The notes beneath the pieces are model-generated. The model did not search any database. It was given only the letters and a program-made list of their open reading frames with translations, and had not been told where the DNA came from. The position numbers and the translations under genes are program-made. Of a stretch of DNA of 64,000 nt, positions 34,605 through 44,499 are shown in pieces. Within the stretch, counting starts at the first letter, position 1; each line of letters opens with the position of its first letter. Source of the DNA: Desulfobacterales bacterium (GTDB lineage Bacteria > Desulfobacterota > Desulfobacteria > Desulfobacterales > JAFDDL01); NCBI GenBank assembly GCA_034003325.1, contig JAVEYW010000012.1, positions 1-64,000 of the forward strand, given 5' to 3'.

Positions 34605-36512
34605 TTATTCGGCTTTCCGCTTGGCAAATCCCATCCGAATCAACGCGTCTTGTATCTCGTTCAGTATTTCCGGATCATCGATGGTCGCCGGCATCGTGTA
34701 TTCCGTGTTGTTGGCGATTTTTCGAATGGTGCCGCGAAGGATTTTGCCCGACCTGGTTTTGGGAAGTCGCTTGACGGTGGTAGCGACCTTGAAGGAGGCC
34801 ACCGGCCCGATGCGGTCTCTGACCATCTGTACGACTTCCTTAACGATTTCCGCTTCATCCCGCGTAACGCCCGCGTTCAGGACTATAAAACCAACCGGAA
34901 TCTGTCCCTTGAGGGTATCGTCCACGCCCAGGACCGCACATTCGGCCACATCCGGGTGATCCGCCAGCACTTCTTCGAGCGCTCCGGTGGAGAGCCGATG
35001 CCCGGCCACGTTGATGATATCGTCGGTTCGGGTCATGACAAAGACATAACCGTCTTCGTCGATGAAGCCTGCGTCGGCGGTTTTATAATAGCCGGGGAAT
35101 TCTTTAAGGTATGAGGCGATATAACCGGCATCGTTATTCCAGAGCGTGGGCAGGGATCCCGGCGGCAACGGCAGTTTGACCACAAGCGCGCCAATCTTGC
35201 CGGCCGGAACGGGCCGGGATTTCCCGTCGAGCACGGATATATTCCACCCGGGCGCGGGTTTGGTGGGAGAGCCTTGCTTTACCGGAAACGCCTCGATCCC
35301 GAGGCAGTTGGCCGCGATGGCCCACCCGGTTTCCGTCTGCCACCAGTGGTCGATCACGGGCACGCGCAACTGCTTTTCAGCCCAGTGCAGCGTGTCCGGA
35401 TCAGTGCGCTCCCCGGCCAGGTAGAGCGCTTTGAAGTGTGACAAATCATAGTGTTTTATCAACTCACCGGTGGGATCTTCGCGTTTGATCGCACGAAACG
35501 CGGTGGGTGCCGTAAAAAGCACATTGACTTTATGCTCGGAGATGACACGCCAAAAAACGCCGGCATCCGGCGTTCCAACGGGTTTTCCTTCAAACAGAAC
35601 AGTGGTGCAGCCTTTGAGAAGGGGGCCGTAAACGATGTAGGAATGACCGACCACCCATCCCACATCCGAGGCGGCCCAGTAGACATCCCCCTGGTTGACG
35701 TTGTAGATGGCCTTCATGGTCCATTTAAGCGCGACCATATGCCCGCCGTTATCGCGCACCACGCCCTTTGGAACACCCGTCGTGCCGGAAGTGTAGAGAA
35801 TATAAAGCGGATCCGTGGATGCCACCGGTACGCAATCGTGCGGTTTGGCCGTTGCCGTGAGATCATGCCAGTCATAATCCCGGCCGGATACCATGGCCGC
35901 TCTGACCATGGGGCGCTGGAAAATAATGCAGCACTCGGGTTTTGTAGACGCGAGCTCGATGGCGCTGTCCAAAAGCGGTTTATAGGGAATTACCCGCTTT
36001 ACTTCTATGCCGCAGGAGGCGGACAGGATGGCTTTGGGCTTGGCATCATTGATGCGGGTGGCCAACTCCTTGGCCGCAAAACCGCCGAAGACCACGGAAT
36101 GGATGGCTCCCAGGCGCGCGCAAGCCAGCATCGCCATAGCGGCTTCCGGAATCATCGGCATATAGATGATGACGCGATCCCCTTTGGTGACACCTTTTGC
36201 CGCCATGGCACCGGCAAGCCGAGCGATCTCATCCCTGAGTTCGGTATAGGTGTATTTTTTGATCGTATTGGTCACGGGGCTGTCGTAAATGAGCGCCACC
36301 TGGCTTCCCAATCCATTTTCTATGTGGAAATCAACAGCATTATAACACGTATTGACGCTGCCGCCGGGAAACCACCTGTAAAACGGTTTATTGGAATCAT
36401 CGAGAACCTGATTATATTTTGTAAACCATTTGCAATCGTCCGCGGGGCCGCGCCAGAACTCGTCCGGGTTTTCAATGGATTGCCTGTAAACCGTTTCATA
36501 ATGGTGGGTCAT
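34605..36512 (-). CDS. prpE: Propionyl-/acetyl-CoA synthetase, PrpE-like
   Basis: AMP-forming short-chain acyl-CoA synthetase of 635 aa. It begins with the family's N-terminal cap (ENPDEFWRGPADDCKWFTKY), has the P-loop LYTSGTTGVPKGVVRDNGGH near 238-257, and the segment ALYLAGERTDPDTLHW, which is typical of PrpE rather than Acs. The acetylatable catalytic lysine is in PKTRSGKILRG near 593. It would turn propionate, a likely product of odd-chain or branched substrates, into propionyl-CoA. It is convergent with the dehydrogenase; no sigma-54 element was found upstream. The acyl preference between acetate, propionate and butyrate is not certain. Confidence 0.85.
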   Translation of the reverse strand: MTHHYETVYRQSIENPDEFWRGPADDCKWFTKYNQVLDDSNKPFYRWFPGGSVNTCYNAVDFHIENGLGSQVALIYDSPVTNTIKKYTYTELRDEIARLAGAMAAKGVTKGDRVIIYMPMIPEAAMAMLACARLGAIHSVVFGGFAAKELATRINDAKPKAILSASCGIEVKRVIPYKPLLDSAIELASTKPECCIIFQRPMVRAAMVSGRDYDWHDLTATAKPHDCVPVASTDPLYILYTSGTTGVPKGVVRDNGGHMVALKWTMKAIYNVNQGDVYWAASDVGWVVGHSYIVYGPLLKGCTTVLFEGKPVGTPDAGVFWRVISEHKVNVLFTAPTAFRAIKREDPTGELIKHYDLSHFKALYLAGERTDPDTLHWAEKQLRVPVIDHWWQTETGWAIAANCLGIEAFPVKQGSPTKPAPGWNISVLDGKSRPVPAGKIGALVVKLPLPPGSLPTLWNNDAGYIASYLKEFPGYYKTADAGFIDEDGYVFVMTRTDDIINVAGHRLSTGALEEVLADHPDVAECAVLGVDDTLKGQIPVGFIVLNAGVTRDEAEIVKEVVQMVRDRIGPVASFKVATTVKRLPKTRSGKILRGTIRKIANNTEYTMPATIDDPEILNEIQDALIRMGFAKRKAE

Positions 36513-36826
36513 GAAGAAACCTCCGCTGTTTTTGATTTCAACCTATTAACATTACTTCCGGATCAGGCTGTCCTTTAGCGGGCTAACCCTTTCCGGAGTG
36601 GGTGATCATTCGTGTCGGGCTGACAGTAGTAAGAACCGTAGGGTCAGGCTGAGCCTGTTTGCCATGGTATTGCAGATGAGTTCAGTATGAATCGAATGGT
36701 CCGTCAATTCTTGAAGCGAGTCAAGTAAAAAAAACCGCAGGAGTTTATTAGTTAATTAAAATCAGTTGGTTAAACAACTCCTTCCCCCTTAACACGACCC
36801 CCTATCGCCGATCGGCGTGTTGAATG
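36513..36826. other. Intergenic region without recognised gene
   Basis: About 310 nt between the PrpE-like start and the YebG-like stop, A/T-rich toward 36720-36800. No reading frame, sigma-54 element or strong hairpin stands out; it should contain the promoter of the PrpE-like gene. Confidence 0.5.
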
Positions 36827-37144
36827 TCATTTATCTTTTTTGGGGCCTTTTTCTTTAACCGGAACAGGTTTTTTGGTTTCTTCCCCTGCCGTGTCATGCA
36901 ATAGCCGGCCAGAGGGCATGCCTTTCAGAATTTGGATCACTTCCTCTCTGTTTTGGGAAAAGTAAATGGAAAGCTCCTCCATCTGTTCTTCCTTGAGATC
37001 GATATGTTCCGCTTTTTCCATGAATGAGACCAGATTTTCGGCGATATCGAGCATTTTGTCATGCGCATCGGCTTCCTTTTTGCTTGTGTACATTCCCACC
37101 TCTTTCCCGTCTCTGATAACAAGGTAGCGCACTTCAACTGCCAT
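36827..37144 (-). CDS. yebG: YebG-like protein
   Basis: Protein of 105 aa. The start (MAVEVRYLVIRDGKEVGMYT, then SKKEADAHDKMLD) matches E. coli YebG almost residue by residue, including the T-S-K-K-E-A-D-A-x-D-K-M-L-D core. YebG is a small DNA-damage-inducible protein of unclear role under LexA control in enterobacteria. The C-terminus is a Lys/Pro-rich tail (KKPVPVKEKGPKKDK) not shared with E. coli. The gene lies 65 nt downstream of htpX on the same strand. No obvious LexA box was seen. Confidence 0.8.
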   Translation of the reverse strand: MAVEVRYLVIRDGKEVGMYTSKKEADAHDKMLDIAENLVSFMEKAEHIDLKEEQMEELSIYFSQNREEVIQILKGMPSGRLLHDTAGEETKKPVPVKEKGPKKDK

Positions 37145-37209
37145 TTTTTAGATCCTCTCGTTAAGCGGGTTGCTTGGTTAAAGATATTGGTAAAGGAGTT
37201 GGCTGAAGA

Positions 37210-38139
37210 TTATTTAGACAACCGGTCCCAAAAGGCACGGCCCTGTTCCGCCATGTTTGTCCGTTGCCGGCCGGGCCCTGATATCGCTGCGGGGGGCGCC
37301 CCGCCGCGAAGGCGGGCAATGCGCTCGGAAAGGGGAGGATGGGTTGAAAAAAGGCTCATCAAGCTTTTTCCGCTCAGCGGGTTGACGATAAACATATGGG
37401 CGGTCTGAGGATTGGCATTCATGGGGAGTCGTCCTGAATAAGCGCCGAGTTTCTCAAGCGCATCGGCCAATCCGTTGGGATGCCCCACGATGCCGGCCCC
37501 TGTGGCATCGGCCAGGTACTCCCTGGATCTGGAGATGGCCATTTGAATGAGCATGGCCGCCAACGGCGCGATAATCGACATGATAATCAGACCGAAACCG
37601 CTCAACCCGCCTTCCTCGTCGTCGCTTCGCCCGCCGCCGAAAATAGCGGACCACCTGGCCATATTGGCCAGCATCATGATGGCGCCCGCCATGGTGGCGG
37701 CAATGGAGCCGATCAAAATGTCCCTGTTTTTGATATGAGCCAACTCATGCGCCAGAACCCCCATGATTTCATCCCGTCCCATCAGTTTCATCAACCCTTC
37801 GGTAACCGCCACGACAGCGTGCTCGGGATTTCTGCCGGTGGCGAATGCGTTGGGCGTATCCTGCGGAATGATATATACCTTGGGCATGGGAAGCCCGGCG
37901 CGCATGGCAAGTGTACGGACCATTTCATAGAGATCCGGCGCCTGTTGCTGAGTAGCCTCTTGGGCGCGATACATTCTCAATACGATTTTATCAGAAAACC
38001 AGTAGCTGAAAAAATTCATGGCAACAGCAAAAAAAAAGGCGATGACCATTCCCTGGCTGCCCCCGAGAAGCTGTCCGATCAATATGAACACGACCGTCAT
38101 GACGGCCAGCAAAAAAGCGACGCGGAACTGGTTTCCCAT
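37210..38139 (-). CDS. htpX: Membrane zinc metalloprotease HtpX
   Basis: M48-family inner-membrane protease of 309 aa. Two N-terminal helices ([21 protein letters not shown] and a second near 30-45) precede the zinc site [10 protein letters not shown] (near 130-139). Two more hydrophobic segments flank residues 150-200, and [11 protein letters not shown] supplies the third zinc-ligand Glu. The family degrades misfolded membrane proteins. Length and order are normal. The start follows AAGGAG. Confidence 0.95.
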   Translation of the reverse strand: MGNQFRVAFLLAVMTVVFILIGQLLGGSQGMVIAFFFAVAMNFFSYWFSDKIVLRMYRAQEATQQQAPDLYEMVRTLAMRAGLPMPKVYIIPQDTPNAFATGRNPEHAVVAVTEGLMKLMGRDEIMGVLAHELAHIKNRDILIGSIAATMAGAIMMLANMARWSAIFGGGRSDDEEGGLSGFGLIIMSIIAPLAAMLIQMAISRSREYLADATGAGIVGHPNGLADALEKLGAYSGRLPMNANPQTAHMFIVNPLSGKSLMSLFSTHPPLSERIARLRGGAPPAAISGPGRQRTNMAEQGRAFWDRLSK

Positions 38140-38350
38140 GTTGAAATACTCCTTAAATATTATAACAAGTTATATATGAAAATCATCAAGCGGCCCCTTC
38201 ATCTTACGAAACTTGCGGTCATAATAGCCACCTTGTTTATTCCCGGGCATTCCGAAGAATGAGCCGATTAAAATTGAACCATTCGTTTACGACAGTGTAA
38301 TTAATATAATAATAAGACGGGGAAAAAGCAATGCTCGGGCATCCGCCACA

Positions 38351-38866
38351 GTGATTTTGTTTTGGTATAAATTGCGTTAAAATTCTTTTTGTTATGAATA
38401 ATTCCGGTCTTACACCCCTGCCCCGAAGGGGCTTTGTCAACTATCCCAGGGTTGCGGCGAAGCCGCTACCCTGGGGAAACGATAAACCAGCCAATTAACC
38501 ATCAACCCCAACGGGGTTGTGTCCGTCTTTCGCATTCCGAAAGAACGACTCGCGGCCTTTCGTTGAAAACACCAAAGGAATGTGAACGGTGGAAACGGCT
38601 GCGGCATATCAACGCCCTTCCATTGACACAACCCCGTTGGGGTTGTTGACAAACCGGTTCGTATCTCGCTTCCCAGGGTAGCGGCTTCGCCGCGACCCCG
38701 GGCTATGTTACAAAGCCCCGTTGGGGCATGTGGCCCTGTTCATCGTCCCGGCCGATTTTACTGCGTACAACCCAGCATCCGGATATGCAACGTCATCATG
38801 ACTTCTTGTCCTGAGGTAGAGCAAATTCACCGTGGAGCGTTTGCACTGCCCGCTTGTTTCCACTTA
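38351..38866. repeat. Long palindrome-rich repeat, family R4, copy 1
   Basis: A series of hairpins: CCCCGAAGGGG; an inverted pair around GCGGCGAAGCCGC with the flanks CCCAGGGT and ACCCTGGG; and paired CCCCAACGGGGTTGTG units. The same order of blocks recurs at 57201-57617. Small reading frames here are products of the palindromes. It occupies most of the 38140-38907 gap. Confidence 0.8.
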
Positions 38867-38907
38867 GTATGTATGATAGCTAAACACGGTTATATAGAGG
38901 AGCGTTT

Positions 38908-39195
38908 ATGGCCGGCTTTCAGGAACTGTTGATTATAGTTGTTATTTGTTTAGGCATTTTTTTTGTCCCGCGGATGTTGTCGAAAAGGCCTGTGGTTGCC
39001 AACGTTCTGCAAAAGCGCGCCATGTCCGGAAAGCTGCGGATTGCGGTGGCTGTTTCGGTGGTTCATTTGTTCCTGCTTGGCGTTCTCCTGAAACCGTGGC
39101 GTAGTGATTCTATGCCCTTTTTATATTTCGGCGTCGCTCCGGTTGCGGTTGGGTGGCTGGCGATATGGGTGTATGCCGGGTTTAAATCGCGTTAA
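38908..39195 (+). CDS. Small membrane protein, function unknown
   Basis: 95 aa with three predicted membrane helices: LLIIVVICLGIFFVP near 7-21, VAVSVVHLFLLGVLL near 47-61 and YFGVAPVAVGWLAIWVYAGF near 72-91. GAGGAG lies five bases before the ATG. No family recognised. It is followed on the same strand by a UPF0270 gene and an RNA methyltransferase. Confidence 0.7.
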   Translation: MAGFQELLIIVVICLGIFFVPRMLSKRPVVANVLQKRAMSGKLRIAVAVSVVHLFLLGVLLKPWRSDSMPFLYFGVAPVAVGWLAIWVYAGFKSR

Positions 39196-39240
39196 GTCGG
39201 GTTTTTCTTCAGAAGGCGAGCCGGAGTCGCACATAGATCC

Positions 39241-39477
39241 ATGATGATCCCCTTTGAAAGGATTGCTGCGCAAGTGCTTGATGCGCTTATCGAAGAATTC
39301 GTTACTCGTGAAGGCACCGATTCCGGGTACATCGGCGAATCACTGGACCGCAGTGTTGCCGACGTCCGGCAACAGCTTTTCCGAAAAGAGGCTTACATTG
39401 TCTACGAGGAGAAGACCAAGGAATGGAATATCGTCTCCCGATCCTTCCTGACCACGCATTTACCCAATAAGGTGTAA
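39241..39477 (+). CDS. UPF0270 (YheU-like) protein
   Basis: 78 aa. It matches E. coli YheU in order: M-I-P-F/W, LDALIEEFVTREGTD, SVADVRQQLFRKEAYIVYEE, NIVSR. Function of the family is unknown. Two ATGs lie at the start (39241 and 39244) and the ribosome site is weak. The next gene starts 10 nt after its stop. Confidence 0.82.
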   Translation: MMIPFERIAAQVLDALIEEFVTREGTDSGYIGESLDRSVADVRQQLFRKEAYIVYEEKTKEWNIVSRSFLTTHLPNKV

Positions 39478-39487
39478 TTATTTTAAT

Positions 39488-40630
39488 ATGTATCTTTACC
39501 AAAACACAAACCGTTATTTTGCGCAAATTCCGGGAGGCCTTGAGGACTTGGCACTCGATGAACTCAGGCGCCTGGGGGCGACCCGGGTGAAAGCCGAGTA
39601 CCGCGGCGCCTCTTTTTCAGCGGATCCGGCTGTCCTTTACGGGATTAACTATCAGTCGCGGTTGGTGACGCGTGTCTTGGCGCCCCTCGTGTCATTTACC
39701 TGCGATGATCGGGATGATATTTACCGGGCCGGTAAATCCGTCGATTGGGTGAAGTTTTTACCGGTCGACGGAACCTTTGCCATCTTTTCAAATGTGTCCG
39801 GCAACGACCAAATCACGCATTCAAATTTTGCCTCTCTTTGCCTGAAGGATGCCGTGGCCGACTATTACACCAGCCGATTCGGCATTCGTCCGAATGTTGA
39901 AAAGTTGGTTCCGGATATGTGGGTGAGCCTTCATGTCGAAAAAACGCGCGGACTCATCAGTGTGGATACATCCGGTGGTTCCCTGCACCGGCGCGGATAC
40001 CGGCAGGAGTCCGTAGCCGCGCCCATGCAGGAAATTTTGGCGGCCGCGATGGTGACCCTTTCCGGTTGGCGGGGAGAAAGACCGCTCTATGATCCCATGT
40101 GCGGTTCCGGAACGCTGTTATGTGAGGCCATGATGGCCTATTGTCGCATGCCCTCGGGATATCTGAGGAAAAAATTCGGATTTACGCGGTTGCCGGATTT
40201 TGACCGCCGCCTCTGGGACCAGGTCAAGAGAACGGCGGATCAAGCCATTCGCCCCCTGCCGCCGGGACTTGTGGCGGGCAGCGATGTGGATCGAGGCGCA
40301 ATACGGGCTGCCGAAAAAAACAGGTCGCTGCTTCCCGGTGGAAAAGAAATTAAAGTTATTCAAAGGGATTTTAATGATCTGAATGGGCTTGAGAACAACG
40401 TGATTCTGTGTAACCCGCCTTACGGTATTCGAATGCAGCACCCTGATGATTTGGGTGAATTTTATAAAGGAATGGGCGATTTTTTAAAACAGCGCTGCAA
40501 GGGGTCGAGCGCCTTCATCTTCATTGGCAACCGGGAGATGATCAAGCGCGTCGGCCTGAAACCATCCTGGAAAAGGCCGATGAAAAACGCGGGCCTGGAC
40601 GGAAGACTGGTTAAATATGAATTGTTTTAA
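39488..40630 (+). CDS. THUMP-domain class I rRNA methyltransferase (RlmL N-terminal type)
   Basis: 380 aa. Residues 1-55 are the alpha/beta start of the RlmL/Trm14 group (YFAQIPGGLEDLALDELRRLGA), ~55-160 the THUMP RNA-binding domain, and ~165-380 the SAM-dependent methyltransferase. DPMCGSGTLLCEA is the SAM motif and CNPPYGIRM is the catalytic NPPY of N-methyltransferases. It should modify guanine or adenine N in rRNA. It matches the N-terminal half of E. coli RlmKL; the RlmK half is absent. Confidence 0.9.
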   Translation: MYLYQNTNRYFAQIPGGLEDLALDELRRLGATRVKAEYRGASFSADPAVLYGINYQSRLVTRVLAPLVSFTCDDRDDIYRAGKSVDWVKFLPVDGTFAIFSNVSGNDQITHSNFASLCLKDAVADYYTSRFGIRPNVEKLVPDMWVSLHVEKTRGLISVDTSGGSLHRRGYRQESVAAPMQEILAAAMVTLSGWRGERPLYDPMCGSGTLLCEAMMAYCRMPSGYLRKKFGFTRLPDFDRRLWDQVKRTADQAIRPLPPGLVAGSDVDRGAIRAAEKNRSLLPGGKEIKVIQRDFNDLNGLENNVILCNPPYGIRMQHPDDLGEFYKGMGDFLKQRCKGSSAFIFIGNREMIKRVGLKPSWKRPMKNAGLDGRLVKYELF

Positions 40631-40641
40631 GACTTGAATTC

Positions 40642-40714
40642 CACGCAAAGACGCTAAGATCGCAAAGCAAAAACACACAGGGCTTATTCTTGGCGTTCCT
40701 GGCGGCTTTGCGTG
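40642..40714. repeat. Imperfect palindrome between convergent genes
   Basis: CACGCAAAGACGC at 40642 and GGCGGCTTTGCGTG at 40701-40714 form the ends of an imperfect hairpin. It lies between the methyltransferase and the SlyD-like gene, whose stops converge, so it may act as a terminator. Confidence 0.5.
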
Positions 40715-40747
40715 AAAAAATAATTCTAACGAATCCGTCAATCTGTC

Positions 40748-41278
40748 TTAACACCCGCAATCGCTTGAGCAATCCCCGTCACATCCACACCCGCCGGTGG
40801 CGGGGTTGGAAGATCCGCATCCGCATCCAACGGGGGGCTGGGTGGGCGCTTTCGTGATCCCGACCACTTCAATTTCAAAGGTCAGGGATTCACCCGCAAG
40901 CGGATGATTCAGATCAAGCGTGATTTGCTCGTCGGTCACTTCGATGATGGTTGCGGGGATTTGTCGTCCGTCCGGCGTGGTCAGCCCGACGGTTTGATCG
41001 ACCAAAGGGATAAATTCAGCAGGGACAACCGATCTTGGAACGATGTGCTGCTGGCTTTCATCCCGAAGCCCATAAGCCTCTTCCGGTGCTAACGTGATGG
41101 TCTTTTTTTCATTTTCGGTCATTCCTATCAGCGCATCCTCAAAGCCCTTTATCAGTTGCCCTTCACCGATCAGGACTTCAATCGGGGCCTGTCCCTCGCT
41201 GGTATCAAACACATGCCCGCCCTCAAGCGTTCCCCTGTAGTTGACTTGTACAAACAAACCGTTTGCCACTATTGCCAT
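40748..41278 (-). CDS. slyD: SlyD-like FKBP peptidyl-prolyl isomerase with Cys-rich tail
   Basis: 176 aa. The FKBP part (YRGTLEGGHVFDTSEG; EVLIGEGQLIKGFEDALIGM) is interrupted by the insert-in-flap chaperone domain (PEEAYGLRDES ... DLNHPLAGESLTFEIEV), the SlyD arrangement. The last 25 residues hold nine cysteines in CGCGSS, GCGCDG and DCSSDCGC, with no histidines. Such tails bind nickel or other metals in SlyD. The start at 41278 follows AAGGAG; an in-frame upstream extension begins in non-conserved sequence. It probably folds proteins in the cytoplasm and supplies metal. Confidence 0.92.
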   Translation of the reverse strand: MAIVANGLFVQVNYRGTLEGGHVFDTSEGQAPIEVLIGEGQLIKGFEDALIGMTENEKKTITLAPEEAYGLRDESQQHIVPRSVVPAEFIPLVDQTVGLTTPDGRQIPATIIEVTDEQITLDLNHPLAGESLTFEIEVVGITKAPTQPPVGCGCGSSNPATGGCGCDGDCSSDCGC

Positions 41279-41439
41279 GATAAACTCCTTTGGTTTGCAC
41301 CTAAAACCCGCAGCAACTGTTTTTTTTAAAAACGCTCCGATGAGGGAAAGTTTGACCAGCATTTGAAGGATCTAGACTTGATTGATATTTTTGTACCAAT
41401 TTAGATATCAAACCGAATAAGTCAAGCTCAACATTTTTT

Positions 41440-43314
41440 TTATTGTCCGATTTCAGCGGCCTCTTCAAAGGCTTTTAACTGCTCATCAAAGGGTTTCGCT
41501 TTGGCGTCGAGTTCCTCACTCAGCTTTTCGAGTTCATCAAAGCGGCGCTCGATCACGGTCTGACACGCATGAAGCGTTTGGGATAATTTAGCGATTTTTT
41601 CGCCATCACCGGTTTGAGAGGCTAAGAGCATTTCTTCATTCAGGGTCAATAGCTTTTTTTCATTGGCATCGATTTCGTTTTCGGCGGCTTCTATTTTCTT
41701 TTCAATCGGCTTGACGACTTTAGCGCGCTCGGTCAGGATTTCCGATCGCCGCCGGCGCAGCTCCTTGCGATTTAATTTGATCGCGGGTTCCGCCGCATTC
41801 GCCGGCGCGGAAAGTCCGGCCGGTGGATCCTCACCTTCCCACCCTTTATATTCCAGAAAGCGCTGATACCCGCCATCAAATACCGACACGCCTTCATTTT
41901 GGAAGACGATGAGCTTTTCGGCCAGCGCATGGAGAAACATCTCGTTATGGGTGACCATGATCAGGGCGCCCGGAAAACTATCCAAAGCGGAAAGCAGTGC
42001 ATCGCAGGAATCCATATCCAGGTGGTTGGTCGGCTCATCCAGCAACAGCACATTGGTGGGCGTTACCAGCAGTTTTCCCAGCATGACCCGGCTTTTTTCT
42101 CCTCCCGAGAGCACCGATATCTTTTTAAGGGCATTGTCTCCCTCGAACATCATGGCGCCGGCGATGTTTCTGGCCAGTTGGCGTTCCACTTGCGGCGCGG
42201 CGTAAAGAATTTCTTCTTCAACGGTTCGTGCATCGCGCAGGGAGTCTACGTTTGTCTGCTCATAAAACCCCTTTACCGCCACCGGGTGATAGCCGATATC
42301 CCCCTGCTGTTGGGGTAGGGCACCGGCCAGAAGTTTAATGAGGGTTGTTTTCCCTTTGCCGTTTTTACCGATGATGCAAACCCGCTCCCTGGCCCCCACG
42401 GAAAAGGAGAGTTTCTGAAACAAAGGGGATTTCAAGTCATAGCCGAAAGCGAGGTTGTCAACCCGCAACACCTGCTTGGCCGGAAACGGTTCATAGCGGA
42501 AAGAGAAATCGAGGGCCTTTATATTTTCCAGCTTGTCCCGCTTTTCCATTTTGGAAAGGGTTTTGACCCGGGATTGAACCATGTTGGCCAGACGGGCTTT
42601 CGCCCGAAAGCGGGAAATAAACAGCTCGATTTCCTTTTTCCGTTTTTCATCATTGGCGCGGGTTTTTTCGTATATTTCTTCATCCTGGGCGATCTGGTTG
42701 TAGTATTTTTCCGTATCCCCCTTGATTTTTCGCATTTTGTTGCGATGAATGCCCAAAGTGTGAGTGACCACCTTGTCCATGAAATTCCGGTCGTGGGTGA
42801 TGAGCATCAGCTCATGAGGCCAACTGACCAGGAATCGCTCGATCCAGCGAATGGAAGTGATGTCCAGGTAGTTGGTGGGTTCATCCAGTAGCAGCAGGTC
42901 GGGTTCGGCCACGAGCACCTTGGCCAGATTCAATCTTACCTGAAAGCCGCCTGAAAATTCAGATGGGTGCCGGGTCATGTCCAATAAAGAAAACCCGAGG
43001 CCCGCCAGTATTTTTTCCACTTTCCATGCCTGATCCGATGCGGCTTCCGGCAGCCCGGTCATGCCTTCTTCAAGCACGGTGGGCTTGGTGAATCTCAGGT
43101 GCTGAAGCACATGGCCGATCCGGTAATTTTTGGGGATGTGAATCACCCCTTCATCTGGCTCTTCGAGGCCGGTGATGATTCTAAAGAGGGTGGTTTTTCC
43201 ATGCCCGTTTCGGCCCACCAGGCCAACCCGCTCCCGCGAATTGATCTGAAAGCCGGCCTTGTCGAAAAGCATATGGCCCGCAAACCCTTTGGATAAATTT
43301 TCAATACTGATCAT
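41440..43314 (-). CDS. ABC-F family ATPase
   Basis: 624 aa with two ABC domains and no membrane helices. First Walker A GRNGHGKTT near 37, signature FSGGFQVRLNLAKVL, Walker B LLLLDEPTNYLD. Second Walker A GKNGKGKTT near 345, LSGGEKSRVMLGKLL, LLLDEPTNHLD. The linker between the domains is helical and charged, and the last 90 residues form a Glu/Lys-rich coiled coil, as in Uup-type members. The family acts on ribosomes. Start 43314 (MISIENLSKGF) fits family starts; 88 upstream in-frame codons show no similarity. Confidence 0.9.
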   Translation of the reverse strand: MISIENLSKGFAGHMLFDKAGFQINSRERVGLVGRNGHGKTTLFRIITGLEEPDEGVIHIPKNYRIGHVLQHLRFTKPTVLEEGMTGLPEAASDQAWKVEKILAGLGFSLLDMTRHPSEFSGGFQVRLNLAKVLVAEPDLLLLDEPTNYLDITSIRWIERFLVSWPHELMLITHDRNFMDKVVTHTLGIHRNKMRKIKGDTEKYYNQIAQDEEIYEKTRANDEKRKKEIELFISRFRAKARLANMVQSRVKTLSKMEKRDKLENIKALDFSFRYEPFPAKQVLRVDNLAFGYDLKSPLFQKLSFSVGARERVCIIGKNGKGKTTLIKLLAGALPQQQGDIGYHPVAVKGFYEQTNVDSLRDARTVEEEILYAAPQVERQLARNIAGAMMFEGDNALKKISVLSGGEKSRVMLGKLLVTPTNVLLLDEPTNHLDMDSCDALLSALDSFPGALIMVTHNEMFLHALAEKLIVFQNEGVSVFDGGYQRFLEYKGWEGEDPPAGLSAPANAAEPAIKLNRKELRRRRSEILTERAKVVKPIEKKIEAAENEIDANEKKLLTLNEEMLLASQTGDGEKIAKLSQTLHACQTVIERRFDELEKLSEELDAKAKPFDEQLKAFEEAAEIGQ

Positions 43315-43659
43315 GATCTGGTTCCATCGATCGCTGGTGCAACCGGCCCGAAGTTCCGGTGTTGCGCTGAAAGAAATATGATGCGTGTCATAGTGCACCG
43401 GGGGTTGGATGTCAATATTCCGTATGGTTCCATGCATGCCGTGTTCCGATCCAGCGCAAAAACGGGTTTCCGCAAAAAATGAGTGCCATGCAAGTGCACA
43501 GCGTTGCCGGGGCATGGTGACTATTGCAATGGCGCCTATTCTTATATAATCACAATGAGTCCTTATCCGTTCACCCACCGCCTATCGCATGGCGCTTGGA
43601 TGTGTTGAATGGGGTAGGGCAGAAGGTATACGTTTAACGTGACGGAGGATTTTTTTTCA

Positions 43660-44367
43660 ATGAATATGAAATACTGTCATTTGCCTATCGTCATTATTAT
43701 TTTGTTTTTTTTCATGCTCGGTTCCCCGGAAAATTCAAGCGCCTGGAACGATGAAACGCATTTGGCCATCGCCAAAGCCGCCGGATATTATAAATGGTTT
43801 AATGCCGCCGGCGCCGACATGATCAAAATAAAGGCCGGCAAGATCGAGGGGAGCAATCATTACGTCAATAATTCAAGGCACGCCGTGATCACACCGCCGA
43901 TCATAGAAGCTCAGATGAAGCGGTATAACCAGCAAGATCGGGACGGGCATCTTTATGGCGCCATTGTTCACGCAGTGCGCGATTATGTTGAAATGAGAAA
44001 AAAAGAAAAATACGGCGAATACCATTTGGCATTTTGTGCGCATTATATTGGTGATTTGAGCATGCCCATGCACAATGTTTTTTATTCGGCGTTTAACAAA
44101 AAATTTCACCGGAAAATGGAAAAGTGGGTAAATGAGGAAGGGCTGGACAGCCTCGTCGGCAACATCACCATCTATCCCGTCAAAATTGATTCGGAAAAAG
44201 ACCTGATCAAAGAAATTGCGCGAATAGCCAACATTTCAATTGCGCTTGGTTACCGGCTTGAATCCGAAAACCGGCTCATTACCAGACCGGAGGCATACCA
44301 ACAGTTAAGCCACAGCGCCTCTCTGTTTAAAGCGGTGCTTGATTATGTGAATATGATATCGGATTAA
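43660..44367 (+). CDS. Secreted zinc-dependent phospholipase C / S1-P1 nuclease-like protein
   Basis: 235 aa. The signal peptide (CHLPIVIIILFFFMLG) ends at NSSA|WNDETH, leaving Trp as the mature N-terminus. In the PLC/S1-P1 fold this Trp binds zinc. Other ligand-like residues follow in order: H of DETHLAIA, HYVN, AIVHAVRDY and FCAHYIGDLSMPMH (H-x3-D-x4-H type). The start at 43660 follows ACGGAGG. It acts outside the cytoplasm, on phospholipid or nucleic acid; which one is not decided. Confidence 0.82.
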   Translation: MNMKYCHLPIVIIILFFFMLGSPENSSAWNDETHLAIAKAAGYYKWFNAAGADMIKIKAGKIEGSNHYVNNSRHAVITPPIIEAQMKRYNQQDRDGHLYGAIVHAVRDYVEMRKKEKYGEYHLAFCAHYIGDLSMPMHNVFYSAFNKKFHRKMEKWVNEEGLDSLVGNITIYPVKIDSEKDLIKEIARIANISIALGYRLESENRLITRPEAYQQLSHSASLFKAVLDYVNMISD

Positions 44368-44499
44368 TATCAAATTTGTAACAGGTTAGCTCTTTGAAAA
44401 ATTATCTTCGGAAATCGGAAAAAAAGCTGGCATCAGAAAAAAGCGATATAGTATGTAGTCCTCAACACGTTGGAGGACTTGATGGAGCCAGTTGTTTTC

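Noticed and set aside
38434..38652. Overlapping short reading frames on both strands
   Set aside because: They are products of the palindromic R4 repeat and are not preserved in copy 2.
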